Shown: piece by piece, positions 24,357 to 33,184 of the stretch | Numbering within the stretch: the first letter of the stretch is position 1 | Layout: every line of letters begins with the position of its first letter | NCBI RefSeq assembly: GCF_032116555.1 | Contig: NZ_CP134949.1 | Location: forward strand, 620,001-684,000 | Length of the DNA: 64,000 nucleotides | Direction of reading: 5' to 3' | DNA from: Halobaculum sp. XH14 | GTDB taxonomy: Archaea; Halobacteriota; Halobacteria; Halobacteriales; Haloferacaceae | Translations under genes and position numbers: made by a program | Notes under the pieces: generated by a model | Database searches by the model: none | Seen by the model: only the letters and a program-made list of their open reading frames with translations | Told to the model about the DNA's origin: nothing

Positions 24357-25751
24357 CTACTCCTCCGGGAACGTCGTCCCCGGGTTCAGCGTCCCGTTCG
24401 GGTCGAGCGCGTCCTTCACCGCCCGCATCGCGTCGACGGCGTCGCCGTGCTCGCGCCGGAGGAACTCGCGTTTCCCCTTGCCGATGCCGTGTTCGCCGGT
24501 GACGGTGCCGTCGAGTTCCAGGGCGCGCCCGATCAGGTCCTCGTAGGCCCGCTCGGCGCGGGTCGACTCGTCGGGGTCGTCGTGGTCGTAGACGGCGAAG
24601 TAGTGGAGGTTGCCGTCGCCCGCGTGGCCGAACGCCGGCACGAACAGGTCGTACTCGGCGGCGACGTCCTTCACCGCGCGGATCATCTCGGGGTAGGCGC
24701 CGATGGGCACCGTGACGTCGCCGGGGTGACCCATCGACGCCCCCTCGCGCCACTCGTCGGCGGCGTAGGTGATGTCCCGGCGGGCCGTCCAGAGGTCGTC
24801 CATCCCGTCGCCCTCGTCCACCTCGAACGACTCCACGTCGTGTGCGGCAAACACCGCCCTGCAGAACGCGACCTCCTCCTCGACGCCGTGGTCGGCGTGG
24901 AACTCCACGAACGCCATCGGGCGCTCGGGCATCTCCGTCCCGGAGTAGTCGTTGGCGACCGCCGCGGCGTCGGCGTCCATCAGTTCGATCTTCGCCACGT
25001 CGACCCCGGACGTGACGGCGTCCCGGACCGCCGCTGTCGCGTCATCGAGCGTCGGGAACACTGCCCGGCCGCCGCGGACCTGCTCGGGGATGCCCGCGAG
25101 TTCGAGCGTCGCGCGCGTCACGACGCCCAGGGTTCCCTCCGAGCCGACCAGCAGGTCGGTGAGGTTGTAGCCGCTGGAGGTCTTGGCGGCCATGGTGCCG
25201 GTTTCGATCACGGTGCCGTCCGCGAGCACGACCTCCAGCGCGCGGACCCAGTCGCCGACCTCGCCGTACTTCACCGTCCCCATGCCGGAGGCGTCGGTGG
25301 CGATCATGCCCCCGACCGTCGAGATGGCTCCCGAGGAGGGGAGCGGCGGGAAGGTGAGGCCGTGGCGGGCGACCCGTTCGTTCAGGTCGTCGCCGACGAC
25401 GCCCGGTTCGACGTCGACGGTGAGGTCGTCGGGGCGCACGTCGACGACGCGGTCCATGCGCGTGAGATCGAGGCTGATTCCGCCCTCGACGGGCGTTACG
25501 TGTGACTCCAGGCTCGTCCCCGCGGCGTAGGGCGTGACGGCGACGCCGCGGTCGTCGGCCGCCGCCAGCACCGCGGACACGTCGGCGGTCGACTCGGGGA
25601 ACACGACCGCGTCGGGGAGCACCTCGTCGTCGGGGGCCGTGTCGTAGCTCCCGGCGTGCGTGCCGCGGTCCGAGGTGCCCCGCGACACCTCGCCGTCGAG
25701 CGCGAGGTCGTCGAGGAACCCCGGGTCCCGTCCGTCCGCACCCTGACTCAT
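24357..25751 (-). CDS. FAD-binding oxidase, GlcD / D-lactate dehydrogenase type
   Basis: A 464-residue FAD-linked oxidase. FAD_binding_4 motifs are PYAAGTSLESHV near residue 75, GGMIATDASGMG near 150 and GSEGTLGVVT near 205. The C-terminal cap has GHAGDGNLHY and GTVTGEHGIGKGK. The family oxidises D-lactate, glycolate or related 2-hydroxy acids and passes electrons to the respiratory chain. It has no fused Fe-S domain and no neighbouring iron-sulfur subunit. It sits 32 bases upstream of the alpha/beta hydrolase gene and may be co-transcribed with it. Confidence 0.88.
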   Translation of the reverse strand: MSQGADGRDPGFLDDLALDGEVSRGTSDRGTHAGSYDTAPDDEVLPDAVVFPESTADVSAVLAAADDRGVAVTPYAAGTSLESHVTPVEGGISLDLTRMDRVVDVRPDDLTVDVEPGVVGDDLNERVARHGLTFPPLPSSGAISTVGGMIATDASGMGTVKYGEVGDWVRALEVVLADGTVIETGTMAAKTSSGYNLTDLLVGSEGTLGVVTRATLELAGIPEQVRGGRAVFPTLDDATAAVRDAVTSGVDVAKIELMDADAAAVANDYSGTEMPERPMAFVEFHADHGVEEEVAFCRAVFAAHDVESFEVDEGDGMDDLWTARRDITYAADEWREGASMGHPGDVTVPIGAYPEMIRAVKDVAAEYDLFVPAFGHAGDGNLHYFAVYDHDDPDESTRAERAYEDLIGRALELDGTVTGEHGIGKGKREFLRREHGDAVDAMRAVKDALDPNGTLNPGTTFPEE

Positions 25752-25895
25752 GGGTACACGGGGCACGCCGACGACCAAGAGGGCTCCGGTGACGCGGGAG
25801 CGGTTCGCGGGTCCGCCCCCACCGGAGGGAGCCGGGACCGGCGAGGGGGACCGGCACCGTCCCGCTTTTCCCCCCGGGTCGTGACCGTTCGACCG

Positions 25896-27371
25896 ATGAC
25901 GCGCCCGTCGGCGGCCGACCTCGACCCGGACGACCTCGGCTTCGCACACGTCCCCGAGACCGACCAGTCGTTCGAGAACGCCCTGGCGAAGGCCCGCGAC
26001 GGCCAGCGCCTGACCGTCGACGACGCGGTGGAACTGCTGACGACCGGCACCGACGGCGCGACGAGCATCGACCAGGAGCGCAAGGAGGCGGTGCTGGAGG
26101 CCGCGGACCGCCGGCGCGCCGAGGTCGTCGGCGACGACGTCACGTTCGTCGCGAACCTGAACAACAACGTCACGACGGCGTGCAACACGGGCTGTCTGTT
26201 CTGCAACTTCAAGGACACCGCCCACCGGTTCGAGGTCGACCGCGACGGCGACGGAGGGCCGTCGCGGCGCACCGACCACGACGGCGACGGAGAGCCGTCG
26301 CGGCGCACCGACCACGGCGGGTTCACCAAGACCCCCGCCGAATCCAGGGCGGCCGTCGAAGCCGGACTCGATCGGGGCATCTACGAAGTCACCTCGGTCT
26401 CCGGGCTGCACCCCGCGTTCGCGCTGAACGACGACCACCACGAGATCCTCCGCGGGTTCGAGAACCCGGCCCGCGAGGTGAACTACAAGCCGCCCGAGCG
26501 CTACGTGGTCGACCCCGGCACGTACGTCGAGCAGATGGCGGCCATGTCCGTGGGCGGCATCCACCTCCACTCGATGACGCCCGAGGAGGCGTACCACGCC
26601 CGGCGGGGAACCGACTGGAGTTACAGGGAAGTGTACGAGAGACTCCGGGAGGCGGGCCTCGATTCGGCGCCCGGCACCGCCGCGGAGATCCTCGTGGACG
26701 AGGTCCGCGAGGTCATCTGCCCCGGGAAGATCGACACGCAGGGGTGGCTCGACGCGATGGAGGGCGCGGTCGCGGCCGGCCTCGACGTCACCTCGACGAT
26801 GATGTACGGCCACGTCGAGAACGAGATGCACCGGGCGATGCACCTCGAACGGATCCGGGACCTCCAGGACCGGACCGGCGGCATCACCGAGTTCGTCCCG
26901 CTCTCGTTCGTCCACGAGCGCACCCCGCTCTACGAGCACGGCGTCGTCTCGGGCGGCGCGAGCGACGACGAGGACGAACTGCTCATCGCGGTCGCGCGCC
27001 TGTTCCTCGACAACGTCGAGAACGTCCAGACGTCGTGGGTGAAGTACGGCGACGAGAAGGCGCTGAAGACGCTCTCGTGCGGGGCGAACGACTTCATGGG
27101 CACCATCCTCTCGGAGGAGATCACCAAGCGCGCGGGCGGACAGTTCGGCGAGTTCCGGAGCTTCGACGACTACGTCGAGATGGTGACCTCAATCGGTCGC
27201 ACCCCGGTCGAGCGGTCGACGGACTACCGGACGACCCGCGAACTCGACCCGACCGAGGCCGGCCCGTTCGGCCCGACGCTCGGCCCGCGGGCCGACGGAA
27301 CGCCGCTGTTGACCCCCGAGGAACGCGAGGCGAGGGCCGCCGGCGACCCCGGCGCCATCGCCGACGACTGA
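25896..27371 (+). CDS. cofH: F420 biosynthesis radical SAM enzyme CofH
   Basis: A 491-residue FO synthase subunit 2. The radical SAM motif is CNTGCLFCNF (Cys-x3-Cys-x2-Cys) near residue 97. HLHSMTPEE, PGTAAEILVDEVREVICP and TSTMMYGHVE are CofH hallmarks. CofH joins a tyrosine-derived radical to the flavin precursor to give the deazaflavin of F420. Directly after the cluster motif there is a 24-residue insert made of two 12-residue repeats (DGDGxPSRRTDH, residues about 117-140). The start is the ATG at 25896; longer frames run into the oxidase shadow. CofG is not in the window. Confidence 0.93.
   Translation: MTRPSAADLDPDDLGFAHVPETDQSFENALAKARDGQRLTVDDAVELLTTGTDGATSIDQERKEAVLEAADRRRAEVVGDDVTFVANLNNNVTTACNTGCLFCNFKDTAHRFEVDRDGDGGPSRRTDHDGDGEPSRRTDHGGFTKTPAESRAAVEAGLDRGIYEVTSVSGLHPAFALNDDHHEILRGFENPAREVNYKPPERYVVDPGTYVEQMAAMSVGGIHLHSMTPEEAYHARRGTDWSYREVYERLREAGLDSAPGTAAEILVDEVREVICPGKIDTQGWLDAMEGAVAAGLDVTSTMMYGHVENEMHRAMHLERIRDLQDRTGGITEFVPLSFVHERTPLYEHGVVSGGASDDEDELLIAVARLFLDNVENVQTSWVKYGDEKALKTLSCGANDFMGTILSEEITKRAGGQFGEFRSFDDYVEMVTSIGRTPVERSTDYRTTRELDPTEAGPFGPTLGPRADGTPLLTPEEREARAAGDPGAIADD
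26244..26315 (+). repeat. 36-bp tandem duplication inside cofH
   Basis: Two 36-bp units (26244-26279 and 26280-26315) differ at a single base (ggaggg versus ggagag). The unit is a multiple of three, so the frame is kept and 12 residues are repeated. Near identity points to a recent slippage or unequal exchange event. Confidence 0.85.
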
Positions 27372-27496
27372 GCCGATCCACGGGGAGGACCCACCTTCTG
27401 GGGCAACGTTCCCGACCATCCCGCGACGACGACCGCCCGACTGACCACAGCGGTACGGGCGTCAGTCGGCGGACGCGCTCGGCCCGATCGACCATC

Positions 27497-27707
27497 GGGT
27501 TGGACTGAACGGGGCCGCGTCGCTCGGGGAACCCCGACCCCTCAAGCACCGCAGGGAGCGAACGAAGTGAGCGACTGAGGAGCGCAGAGCGGGTCGCGGG
27601 AGGTCACGCGAGCGTAAGCGAGGGTGACTTCGGAAGTCGCAGCCCGCGCAGCGAGCGTAGCGAGCGAGCAGGAACGTCTTCCGTAACCGAGCGACGCGGG
27701 GGCTTTC
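27497..27707 (-). repeat. palindromic element A, copy 2
   Basis: Read on the minus strand this is GAAAG, CCC, the 13-bp arm ccgcgtcgctcgg, an interior of about 159 bases, the matching arm ccgagcgacgcgg, CCC and CGTTCAGTCCaACCC. Plus-strand arms are 27515-27527 and 27687-27699. The end motif differs from copies 1 and 3 at two bases. The interior is longer than in the others: it has the common module aagcaccgcagg plus an extra block around 27602-27628. Confidence 0.75.
27602..27628 (+). repeat. module C, copy in element A2
   Basis: The segment from ggtcacgcgagcg to agcgagggtgac is repeated at 53829-53854 with a one-base length difference. Its ends (GTCAC and GTGAC) are complementary. It sits inside element A2 here but outside element A3 there, so the repeat blocks appear to be assembled from exchangeable modules. 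Confidence 0.55.
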
Positions 27708-27757
27708 CAGGTGTGTCGGTCGGTCGGAAAGGCAGTCAGAAGCGTTCACGATACCGA

Positions 27758-28270
27758 TCACGGAGCGTCCCGAACCGCCGCCTCCAGCTCCGCCACCTCA
27801 GGATAGACGCCCGACTCCTGGATCGCCCACGTCCACGTGACCTGCCGGTCGTCGTCGACGACGAACGCCGCGCGATCGGAGATTCCCGAGAGCAGGCCGC
27901 CCCCGCGCTCGACCCCGAACTCGCGGACGATCGAGTTGTTGAACCCCGAGACGAGCGGGTAGCCCAGGTCGTACTCGTCGACGAACGCGAGCAGCGACCA
28001 CGGGGTGTCGACGCTCACGCCGTAGACGTCGACCGACGACTCGGCGAGGTCGTCGCGCCAGTCGCGGTAGGCACACAGTTCCGCGGTGCAGGTCCGCGAG
28101 TAGACGCCGGGGTAGAACGCGAGGACGACCGGCCCGTCGGCGGCGGCGCGGTCGAGGTCGAACTCCGCGACGTGCTCGCCGGTGTACGCGCCGCGTTCGG
28201 CGGTCTCGGCGGCTTCCGGCGTCGCCATCGGCGCGGTCACGTCGGGCGCGGTGTCTCCCGTTTCGAGCAT
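27758..28270 (-). CDS. peroxiredoxin (AhpC/TSA-type redoxin)
   Basis: A 170-residue redoxin. The peroxidatic cysteine is Cys61 in YSRTCTAELCAYRD; Cys66 is a likely partner. FYPGVY and VYGVSVDTPWSL are family strands. The motif SRTCT is a variation of the usual TxxCT, with Arg in the second position. It reduces peroxides in the cytoplasm. The gene is monocistronic, next to repeat block A2. Confidence 0.85.
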   Translation of the reverse strand: MLETGDTAPDVTAPMATPEAAETAERGAYTGEHVAEFDLDRAAADGPVVLAFYPGVYSRTCTAELCAYRDWRDDLAESSVDVYGVSVDTPWSLLAFVDEYDLGYPLVSGFNNSIVREFGVERGGGLLSGISDRAAFVVDDDRQVTWTWAIQESGVYPEVAELEAAVRDAP

Positions 28271-28401
28271 CGTGAATCGGTTGCGGGGGCCGCTGATAAG
28301 GGTTGGTGGCTACTGGGAGTCGATGTCCGTCCCGTGGTCGGCGACCGGCACTGTCGATGACCGCGAACGCCCCCGTTGCCCCGTTCGGTCCCACCCGTCG
28401 G

Positions 28402-30117
28402 TCAGTCCTCGTCGCCCTCGGGGTCGTAGCCGTACGCCTCGCGGGCGAGGGCGGGCGACAGCTTTCCGAGCCGGAGGTCGCGCGCGACCGCCTCCGGGTC
28501 CCGGTCCGCGGGGTCGCCGTACCCGCCGCCGCCGGGCGTCCGGACGCTGACGACCGAGCCTGCGGGCAGGTCGCGGGTGTGCTTGGCGGGGAGTTTCTCG
28601 CGTTCGTCGCCGTCGTCGTCGACCAGGTAGGCCGCGCCGTTCGCGCCGGGGTCGCCGCCGGCGAGGCCGTACGGGCGGGACTCGTGGCGCTCGGCGAGCA
28701 GGCTGAACCGCGCCTCGTGGTCCCGGACGCGGATGTCGCGCCGGAGGCCGAGGCCGCCGCGGAACTCGCCCGCGCCGCCCGAATCGGGGCGGAGGGCGTA
28801 CCGCTCGACGCGGAGCGGATAGGCGGTTTCGAGCACCTCCGCTGGCGTGTTCAACGTGTTGCTCATGTGGACGTGGACGCCGTCCATTCCGTCGCCGATC
28901 GCCCGGCCGCCGAACCCGCCGCCCTGGGTCTCGTAGAAGGCGTACGGGGCGTCGTCCCTCGGGTCGGTGCCGCCGAACGTGACGTTGTTCATCGTCCCCT
29001 GGCACGCCGCGACGACGGCCTCCGGGTCGGCCCCGGCGAGCGCGCCCAGCACCGCGTCCGTGACCCGCTGGGACGTCTCGAGGTTGCCGCCCACCACCGC
29101 GGCCGGCGGGTCGGGGTTGACGATGGTCCCCTCCGGCGCGCGGATCTCGATCGGCCGGTAGCAGCCGTGGTTCGGGGGGATGTCCGGGTCCGTCACGCAG
29201 CGCACGGCGTAGTACGTCGCCGACGCGGTGACGGCGAAGACGGCGTTGACGGGGCCGTCCGTCTGTGCGGCAGTGCCCTCGAAGTCGACCGCGACCGAGT
29301 CGCCCTCGATCTCGACTGCCGCTTCGACGGGCAGGTCCTCGTTCCCGCGCCCGTCGTCGTCCAGCACGTCGGCGAACTCGTAGGTCCCGTCCGGAAGGTT
29401 CCTGATCTCCGCGCACATTCGGCGCTCGGAGTAGTCCTTGATCTCCGCCAGCGCGGGTTCGAGCAGGTCGCCGTGCTCGGCCGCGACCTCCCGGAACCGC
29501 CGTCTCCCGGTGGCGTTCGCGGCGGTCTGTGCCCGGAGGTCGCCGCGTCGCTCCTCGGGGGTCCGGACGTTGGCGAGGATCATCGAGAGGACGTCCTCGC
29601 GAACGTCGCCGCCCGATTCGAACTTCACCGGCGGGATCCGCAGGCCCTCCTGGTAGATCTCGGTCGAGTCGGCGGCGACGCTGCCCGCGGTGGAACCGCC
29701 GACGTCGGCGTGGTGGGCGCGGTTCGCGGCGAACGCGAGCAGTTCCTCGCCCGACTCGTCGAACACCGGCGTCACCAGCGTCAGGTCGGGCAGGTGTGCG
29801 CCGCCGCGGAACGGATCGTTCAACAGCACCGAGTCACCCGGCGAGAGCGTCTCGGGTGGGAACGCCTCCACGGCGGCCGCGACCGAGAACGGCATCGCAC
29901 CCAGGTGGACCGGCATCGTCTCGGCCTGGGCGATCATCTCTCCGTCCGCGTCGAACAGCGCGGTCGAGCAGTCGCGCCGCTCCTTGACGTTCGGCGAGTA
30001 GCCCGTCCGGACGAGGTTCGCGTTCATCTCCTCGGCGACCGCCTCGCAGGCGTTGCGGACGACCTCCAGAGTAACGGAGTCGACCTCGGGCGCGTCGCCC
30101 GCGTCCCGGTCGGTCAT
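28402..30117 (-). CDS. hyuB: hydantoinase B/oxoprolinase family protein
   Basis: A 571-residue Hyu[19 protein letters not shown] opens the family domain; [35 protein letters not shown] and a C-terminal [11 protein letters not shown] with [10 protein letters not shown] are all typical. HyuA and HyuB together hydrolyse hydantoins or 5-oxoproline, or carboxylate ketones; the substrate is not fixed by sequence. It overlaps hyuA by four bases. It is the last gene of a minus-strand run that starts with arcS. Confidence 0.9.
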   Translation of the reverse strand: MTDRDAGDAPEVDSVTLEVVRNACEAVAEEMNANLVRTGYSPNVKERRDCSTALFDADGEMIAQAETMPVHLGAMPFSVAAAVEAFPPETLSPGDSVLLNDPFRGGAHLPDLTLVTPVFDESGEELLAFAANRAHHADVGGSTAGSVAADSTEIYQEGLRIPPVKFESGGDVREDVLSMILANVRTPEERRGDLRAQTAANATGRRRFREVAAEHGDLLEPALAEIKDYSERRMCAEIRNLPDGTYEFADVLDDDGRGNEDLPVEAAVEIEGDSVAVDFEGTAAQTDGPVNAVFAVTASATYYAVRCVTDPDIPPNHGCYRPIEIRAPEGTIVNPDPPAAVVGGNLETSQRVTDAVLGALAGADPEAVVAACQGTMNNVTFGGTDPRDDAPYAFYETQGGGFGGRAIGDGMDGVHVHMSNTLNTPAEVLETAYPLRVERYALRPDSGGAGEFRGGLGLRRDIRVRDHEARFSLLAERHESRPYGLAGGDPGANGAAYLVDDDGDEREKLPAKHTRDLPAGSVVSVRTPGGGGYGDPADRDPEAVARDLRLGKLSPALAREAYGYDPEGDED

Positions 30118-32153
30118 CGCTCGCCCCCCGTCGAGACCACGAGGTTCGCGTCGCCGTCGACCCGCGCCCGCTGGCCGGGGTGGACGACGACGGTGCTCTC
30201 GGCGCCCTCGACGACCGCCGGCCCGTCGAAGGCGGCGTCGGTCGGCAGGCGCTCGCGGTCGTAGACGGGTGTATCGTGCGGGTCGCCGTGGAACAGCACA
30301 TCTCGGGTCTCGGCCACCGCGTCTGCCGGGTCGCCCGCGCGGTCCTCGACCGAGAGTTCGGGCGGCTCGACGACGCCCCGGGCACGAAGCCGAACCGTCA
30401 CGAGCTCCACCGGCTCCTCGCGGTAGGCGTGGCCGTACCGGCGCTCGTGGGCCTCGTGGAAGCGCTCGGCGACCGCGTCGAGGTCCCCGGGACCCACGTC
30501 GTCGCCGACCGGCACCGAGAGGTCGAACGACTGGCCGGCGTAGCGCAGGTCCACGGCGCGCTCGAACCGACGGGCCGCCTCGTCGTGGCCCGCGGCGGCC
30601 AGTTCCTCGCGCCCCTCCCGCTCGAATCCGGCGAACGTCGACTCCAGGGTCGCGGGAGACACCTCCCCCCACCGGCGGACCATCGAACTCGAGTAGTCGT
30701 ACGTGACGTCGCTGATGAGCAGCCCCAGCGCGGAGAGGACCCCCGCGGCGCGGGGGACGACGACCTCGGGGACCTCCAGCGCATCGGCCAGCGCGGCCGC
30801 GTGCAACGGCCCCGCCCCGCCGAACGCGACGAGCGCGAACTCACGCGGGTCGTAGCCCCGCTCGACGGAGACGACCCGGAGCGCGCGCTCCATGTTCGCG
30901 TTTGCGACGTCGAGCACCCCGGCCGCGGCGTCCTCGACGCTCCCGCCGACCGCGTCGGCGAGCGGTTCGAACGCCCTTCTGACCGCCGGCGCGTCGCGGT
31001 CGAGCGCCTCCGGGAGGAACCCGGTCGGGTCGATGCGGCCGAGCAGGAGGTGGGCGTCGGTGATGGTCGGCTCGGTGCCGCCGCGGCCGTAACAGATCGG
31101 TCCCGGCTCGGCACCCGCCGACTGCGGGCCGACCCGAAGCGCGCCGCCCGCGTCGACGGCGGCGATGGAGCCGCCGCCCGCGCCGACGGTGTGAACGTCC
31201 ACCGTCGGCACCGAGACCGGGTAGTCGCCGACCTCGGTGTCGGTCGTCACCAGCGGCTCGCCGTCGCGTACGAGCGAGACGTCACACGAGGTCCCGCCCA
31301 TGTCCATCGTGATGAGGTCAGAAATCCCCCTGCGGCCGGCGACGTGGGTCGCGCCCCGGACGCCCGCCGCCGGGCCCGAGAGGAGGGTGTTGACCGGGCG
31401 TTCCCGGGCCGCCTCGGCTGCCATCAGCCCGCCGTTCGAGCCCATCACGCGCAGCGGCGTGTCGAGCCCCATCCCGGCCGCGCCCTCCGAGAGCGCGCCG
31501 AGGTACTCGTCCATGACCGGCTTGAGCGCCGCGTTCAGGCTCGTCGCGAGCGTTCGTTCGTACTCCCGAATCTCCGGGAGCACGTCCGCGGAGAGCGAGA
31601 CGGAGACGTCGAGCCCTTCGTCCCGCAGCAGGTCCCGGACCCGGCGCTCGTGGTCAGGACGCTCGAAGGAGAACAGCAGCGAGACGGCGACGCTCTCGAC
31701 GCCGGCCTCCCGGAGGTCGGCCGCGACCGCGCGGACGGCGTCCTCGTCGAGCGGTTCGAGCACCTCGCCGCGCTCGTCGACCCGTTCGGGCACGCCGTAC
31801 CGGCGGTCGCGCTCGACCACGGGCGTCGGCTTCTCGGCGGCGAAGTCGTAGATGTCCGGGCGGTGCTGTCTGCCGATCTCGGGGGCGTCCGAAAAGCCCG
31901 CGGTGGTGACGAGCGCGGTGTCGGCCCACTCGCCCTCCAGCACGGCGTTGGTCGCGACGGTCGTGCCGTGGCCGAGGAAGCCGACTTCCCCGAACGGTGC
32001 GTCGAGTCCGTCGAGCCCGGTCAGCACCCCTTCCTCGGGTGCCGAGGGGGTCGAGGGCGTCTTGTCGACGCTCACGCGGCCGTCCCGGACCGTGACCAGG
32101 TCCGTGAACGTGCCGCCGACGTCGACGCCGGCGCGCGTCCCGGTGTCGTCCAT
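30114..32153 (-). CDS. hyuA: hydantoinase A/oxoprolinase family protein
   Basis: A 679-residue HyuA with an actin-like ATPase fold: GVDVGGTFTDLV at residues 9-20, FLGHGTTVATNAVLEG, and DMGGTSCDVSLV near 290. VDVHTVGAGGGSIAAVD and GPICYGRGG complete the hydantoinase A domain; a smaller C-terminal domain follows. The ATG at 32153 puts the ATP motif at the right place; a longer frame exists upstream. The start of hyuB overlaps its stop by four bases (ATGA), so the subunits are coupled. Confidence 0.92.
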   Translation of the reverse strand: MDDTGTRAGVDVGGTFTDLVTVRDGRVSVDKTPSTPSAPEEGVLTGLDGLDAPFGEVGFLGHGTTVATNAVLEGEWADTALVTTAGFSDAPEIGRQHRPDIYDFAAEKPTPVVERDRRYGVPERVDERGEVLEPLDEDAVRAVAADLREAGVESVAVSLLFSFERPDHERRVRDLLRDEGLDVSVSLSADVLPEIREYERTLATSLNAALKPVMDEYLGALSEGAAGMGLDTPLRVMGSNGGLMAAEAARERPVNTLLSGPAAGVRGATHVAGRRGISDLITMDMGGTSCDVSLVRDGEPLVTTDTEVGDYPVSVPTVDVHTVGAGGGSIAAVDAGGALRVGPQSAGAEPGPICYGRGGTEPTITDAHLLLGRIDPTGFLPEALDRDAPAVRRAFEPLADAVGGSVEDAAAGVLDVANANMERALRVVSVERGYDPREFALVAFGGAGPLHAAALADALEVPEVVVPRAAGVLSALGLLISDVTYDYSSSMVRRWGEVSPATLESTFAGFEREGREELAAAGHDEAARRFERAVDLRYAGQSFDLSVPVGDDVGPGDLDAVAERFHEAHERRYGHAYREEPVELVTVRLRARGVVEPPELSVEDRAGDPADAVAETRDVLFHGDPHDTPVYDRERLPTDAAFDGPAVVEGAESTVVVHPGQRARVDGDANLVVSTGGER

Positions 32154-32196
32154 GTCCGGGAGTGAGTCGGGAGGACTGTAGGTATTCGCTTCGCGG

Positions 32197-32655
32197 TCAG
32201 CGGCTCCCGCGGTCGGCACCGAGCGCGACGCCGGCGACCGCCGCGACCGCCGCGAGCGCGGGCGCCTCCACGAGCGCGAGCGAGAACTGCACCGCTCGGA
32301 GGGGCAGTCCGGCGGTCGAGGAGACCGACTCGGGCCGGAGGAGGACGGCGACGCCGAGCGCGAGCGCCGACGCCACGACGCCGATCGCGAACCCGACGAG
32401 GCCGACCCGTGGTAGGTCGGGGTCAGGGTCGCCCGACGCGGCTCGGCCGCCGGCGTAGCCGACGGCCAGCGCCGCGACAGGAACGAGCAGGAACGCGAGC
32501 CATCGGGTGGCCGAGTAGTACGTCGCCAGCGCCGTCGCGGTCGGGTCCGTCCAGGCGAACACGAAGCCGATGAGTCGATCGCGGAGCGTCACGAGGCCGG
32601 CCAGCAGGCCGGCGGAGGCGGGGTATCTGGTGGGGACCACGGCGGTCCAAGCCAC
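32197..32655 (-). CDS. four-helix membrane protein of unknown function
   Basis: A 152-residue protein with hydrophobic segments near residues 10-35, 48-70, 83-105 and 125-147. The name of a family is not recognised. Loops are short, with an acidic run DPDPDLP. It lies 43 bases upstream of hyuA and 49 bases downstream of the SHOCT-like gene, inside the arcS-hyuB run, so it is probably co-transcribed. Confidence 0.65.
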   Translation of the reverse strand: MAWTAVVPTRYPASAGLLAGLVTLRDRLIGFVFAWTDPTATALATYYSATRWLAFLLVPVAALAVGYAGGRAASGDPDPDLPRVGLVGFAIGVVASALALGVAVLLRPESVSSTAGLPLRAVQFSLALVEAPALAAVAAVAGVALGADRGSR

Positions 32656-32704
32656 GCGGTCCCGTTATTCGTTTCGGCCGGCGGACGAGGTGGAATCGCC
32701 GGCG

Positions 32705-33136
32705 CTACTCCCGGGACCGTTCCCGTACCCGTTCGCGGGCCGTCTCGGGGCCGACGTCCTCGGTGTCGAGCAGGAGGTCGAGCCGGCGCTCGAACTCGTC
32801 CTCGTCGATCTCGCCGTCGGCGTAGCGTTCCCGGAGCCGGTCGAGCGGGTCGGACTCTTCGACCTCGCGCGTCTCGACGGTCCCCCACCACGGGTTCCGA
32901 CGTTCGACGACGGCGTCGTCGTCACCCTCGGTCCGGTTCCAGCCCGTCCCTTCGTCGGCCAGCACCTCCTCCTGGATGACCGCCGACAGCGGCGTGAGGA
33001 GGAACCAGCCGAGGATGGCGACGATCGCGGCCGCCTGGCCGCCGAGCAGGATGGCCGAGAGCGCGACGAACGGCAGCGTCCCCACGGCGAAGATGGCGGG
33101 GGCCGCGCCGACGAGCCGACGGTGGAGGCTGGTCAC
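32705..33136 (-). CDS. membrane protein with SHOCT-like domain
   Basis: A 143-residue protein. Two hydrophobic helices occupy residues 9-58. The C-terminus contains DPLDRLRERYADGEIDEDEF followed by ERRLDLLLDTE, a clear SHOCT-type motif (short C-terminal domain, found in many membrane and stress proteins). Function is unknown. It begins 48 bases after the arcS stop. Confidence 0.75.
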   Translation of the reverse strand: MTSLHRRLVGAAPAIFAVGTLPFVALSAILLGGQAAAIVAILGWFLLTPLSAVIQEEVLADEGTGWNRTEGDDDAVVERRNPWWGTVETREVEESDPLDRLRERYADGEIDEDEFERRLDLLLDTEDVGPETARERVRERSRE

Positions 33137-33184
33137 TGGTGGGGAGTCCGGTCACGGGGCACAAAACCGTTACTCACCGCGCGG

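Larger units (their letters stand above)
27372..27757. other. gene-free block carrying palindromic element A2
   Basis: This 386-base gap between cofH and the peroxiredoxin gene holds no convincing gene. Most of it is the largest copy of element A, with an inserted module shared with the block near 53.8 kb. The open frames across it arise from gcgagcg-type low-complexity sequence. Confidence 0.7.

Noticed and set aside
27462-27761. Small frames inside the repeat block between cofH and the peroxiredoxin gene
   Set aside because: They are translations of the palindromic element and its gcgagcg low-complexity interior.
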